Source: Halosimplex carlsbadense 2-9-1
GTDB taxonomy: Archaea > Halobacteriota > Halobacteria > Halobacteriales > Haloarculaceae
Direction of reading: 5' to 3'
Length of the DNA: 55,644 nt
NCBI RefSeq assembly: GCF_000337455.1
Contig: NZ_AOIU01000035.1
Span: 1 to 55,644, forward strand
Shown: positions 55,619 to 55,644 of the stretch, in pieces
How the letters are laid out: each line of letters opens with the position of its first letter
Numbering within the stretch: the first letter of the stretch is position 1
The notes under the pieces: generated by a model
What the model was told of the DNA's origin: nothing
Databases searched by the model: none
Seen by the model: only the letters and a program-made list of their open reading frames with translations
Made by a program: the position numbers and the translations under genes

Positions 55619-55644
55619 GACGAAGCGAACGAGGGCTCAGGAGA

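Overview
The window reads as a piece of the main chromosome of an extremely halophilic archaeon (class Halobacteria, probably a Haloarcula-like family). The reasons are very high GC, strongly acidic predicted proteins, TATA boxes about 25-30 bp ahead of start codons with little or no leader, TrmB-type regulators, a Tat-exported lipoprotein binding protein, a PGF-CTERM surface protein, a PurN-PurH fusion without IMP cyclohydrolase, and replication factor C large subunit with a C-terminal PCNA-binding motif. No tRNA, rRNA, CRISPR array or transposase gene was seen.

Layout. Positions 1-3.8 kb hold a small regulon-like cluster: a VOC protein, an internally deleted and frameshifted cytochrome oxidase subunit I fossil, an NnrS/oxidase-like membrane protein, and two convergent two-gene operons each led by a DUF2249 protein (one followed by a cupin, the other by a stand-alone glutamyl-tRNA reductase dimerization-like domain). 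Three copies of a 14-bp palindrome lie 37-40 bp before the oxidase fossil and the two DUF2249 genes. Positions 3.8-15.6 kb are a sugar module: TrmB regulator, Opp/Dpp-type ABC importer (binding protein, two permeases, fused double ATPase), and divergently two GH13 alpha-glucosidases. Positions 15.7-23.4 kb carry an NAD(P)-binding oxidoreductase with a tandem operator, a TetR regulator operon, and a divergent MMPL/RND transporter that shares its operator, followed by a TrmB-like gene and a winged-helix/membrane-protein pair.

Positions 23.5-26.4 kb contain two radical SAM/SPASM proteins resembling heme-pathway AhbD and AhbC/NirJ, with a small partner protein. Next come a membrane protein with five YegP-like repeats, a broken aspartoacylase gene, RNase HI, malic enzyme, heme A synthase, a PGF-CTERM protein, RfcL, a YihY-family protein, an MscS channel, regulators, a GNAT enzyme and an acyl-CoA dehydrogenase. 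Positions 43.7-55.2 kb hold a lipoprotein, tandem SHOCT proteins, a Gfo/Idh/MocA oxidoreductase, a pilin-like protein with a beta-helix-like body, the divergent purNH/purB pair, a phosphoribosyltransferase, two small membrane proteins around a striking operator, and lysA-dapE.

The most notable non-gene signals are the three-copy palindrome, the TetR operator pair, an inverted repeat that brackets a TATA box at 52.5 kb, a structured dispersed repeat (41.9 kb, 55.4 kb, partial at 43.4 kb), and a family of perfect hairpins with three-base loops in both intergenic and coding DNA. Functional links across the cluster at the left end and the radical SAM island point to heme, oxidase or nitrogen-oxide metabolism, but this is inference.
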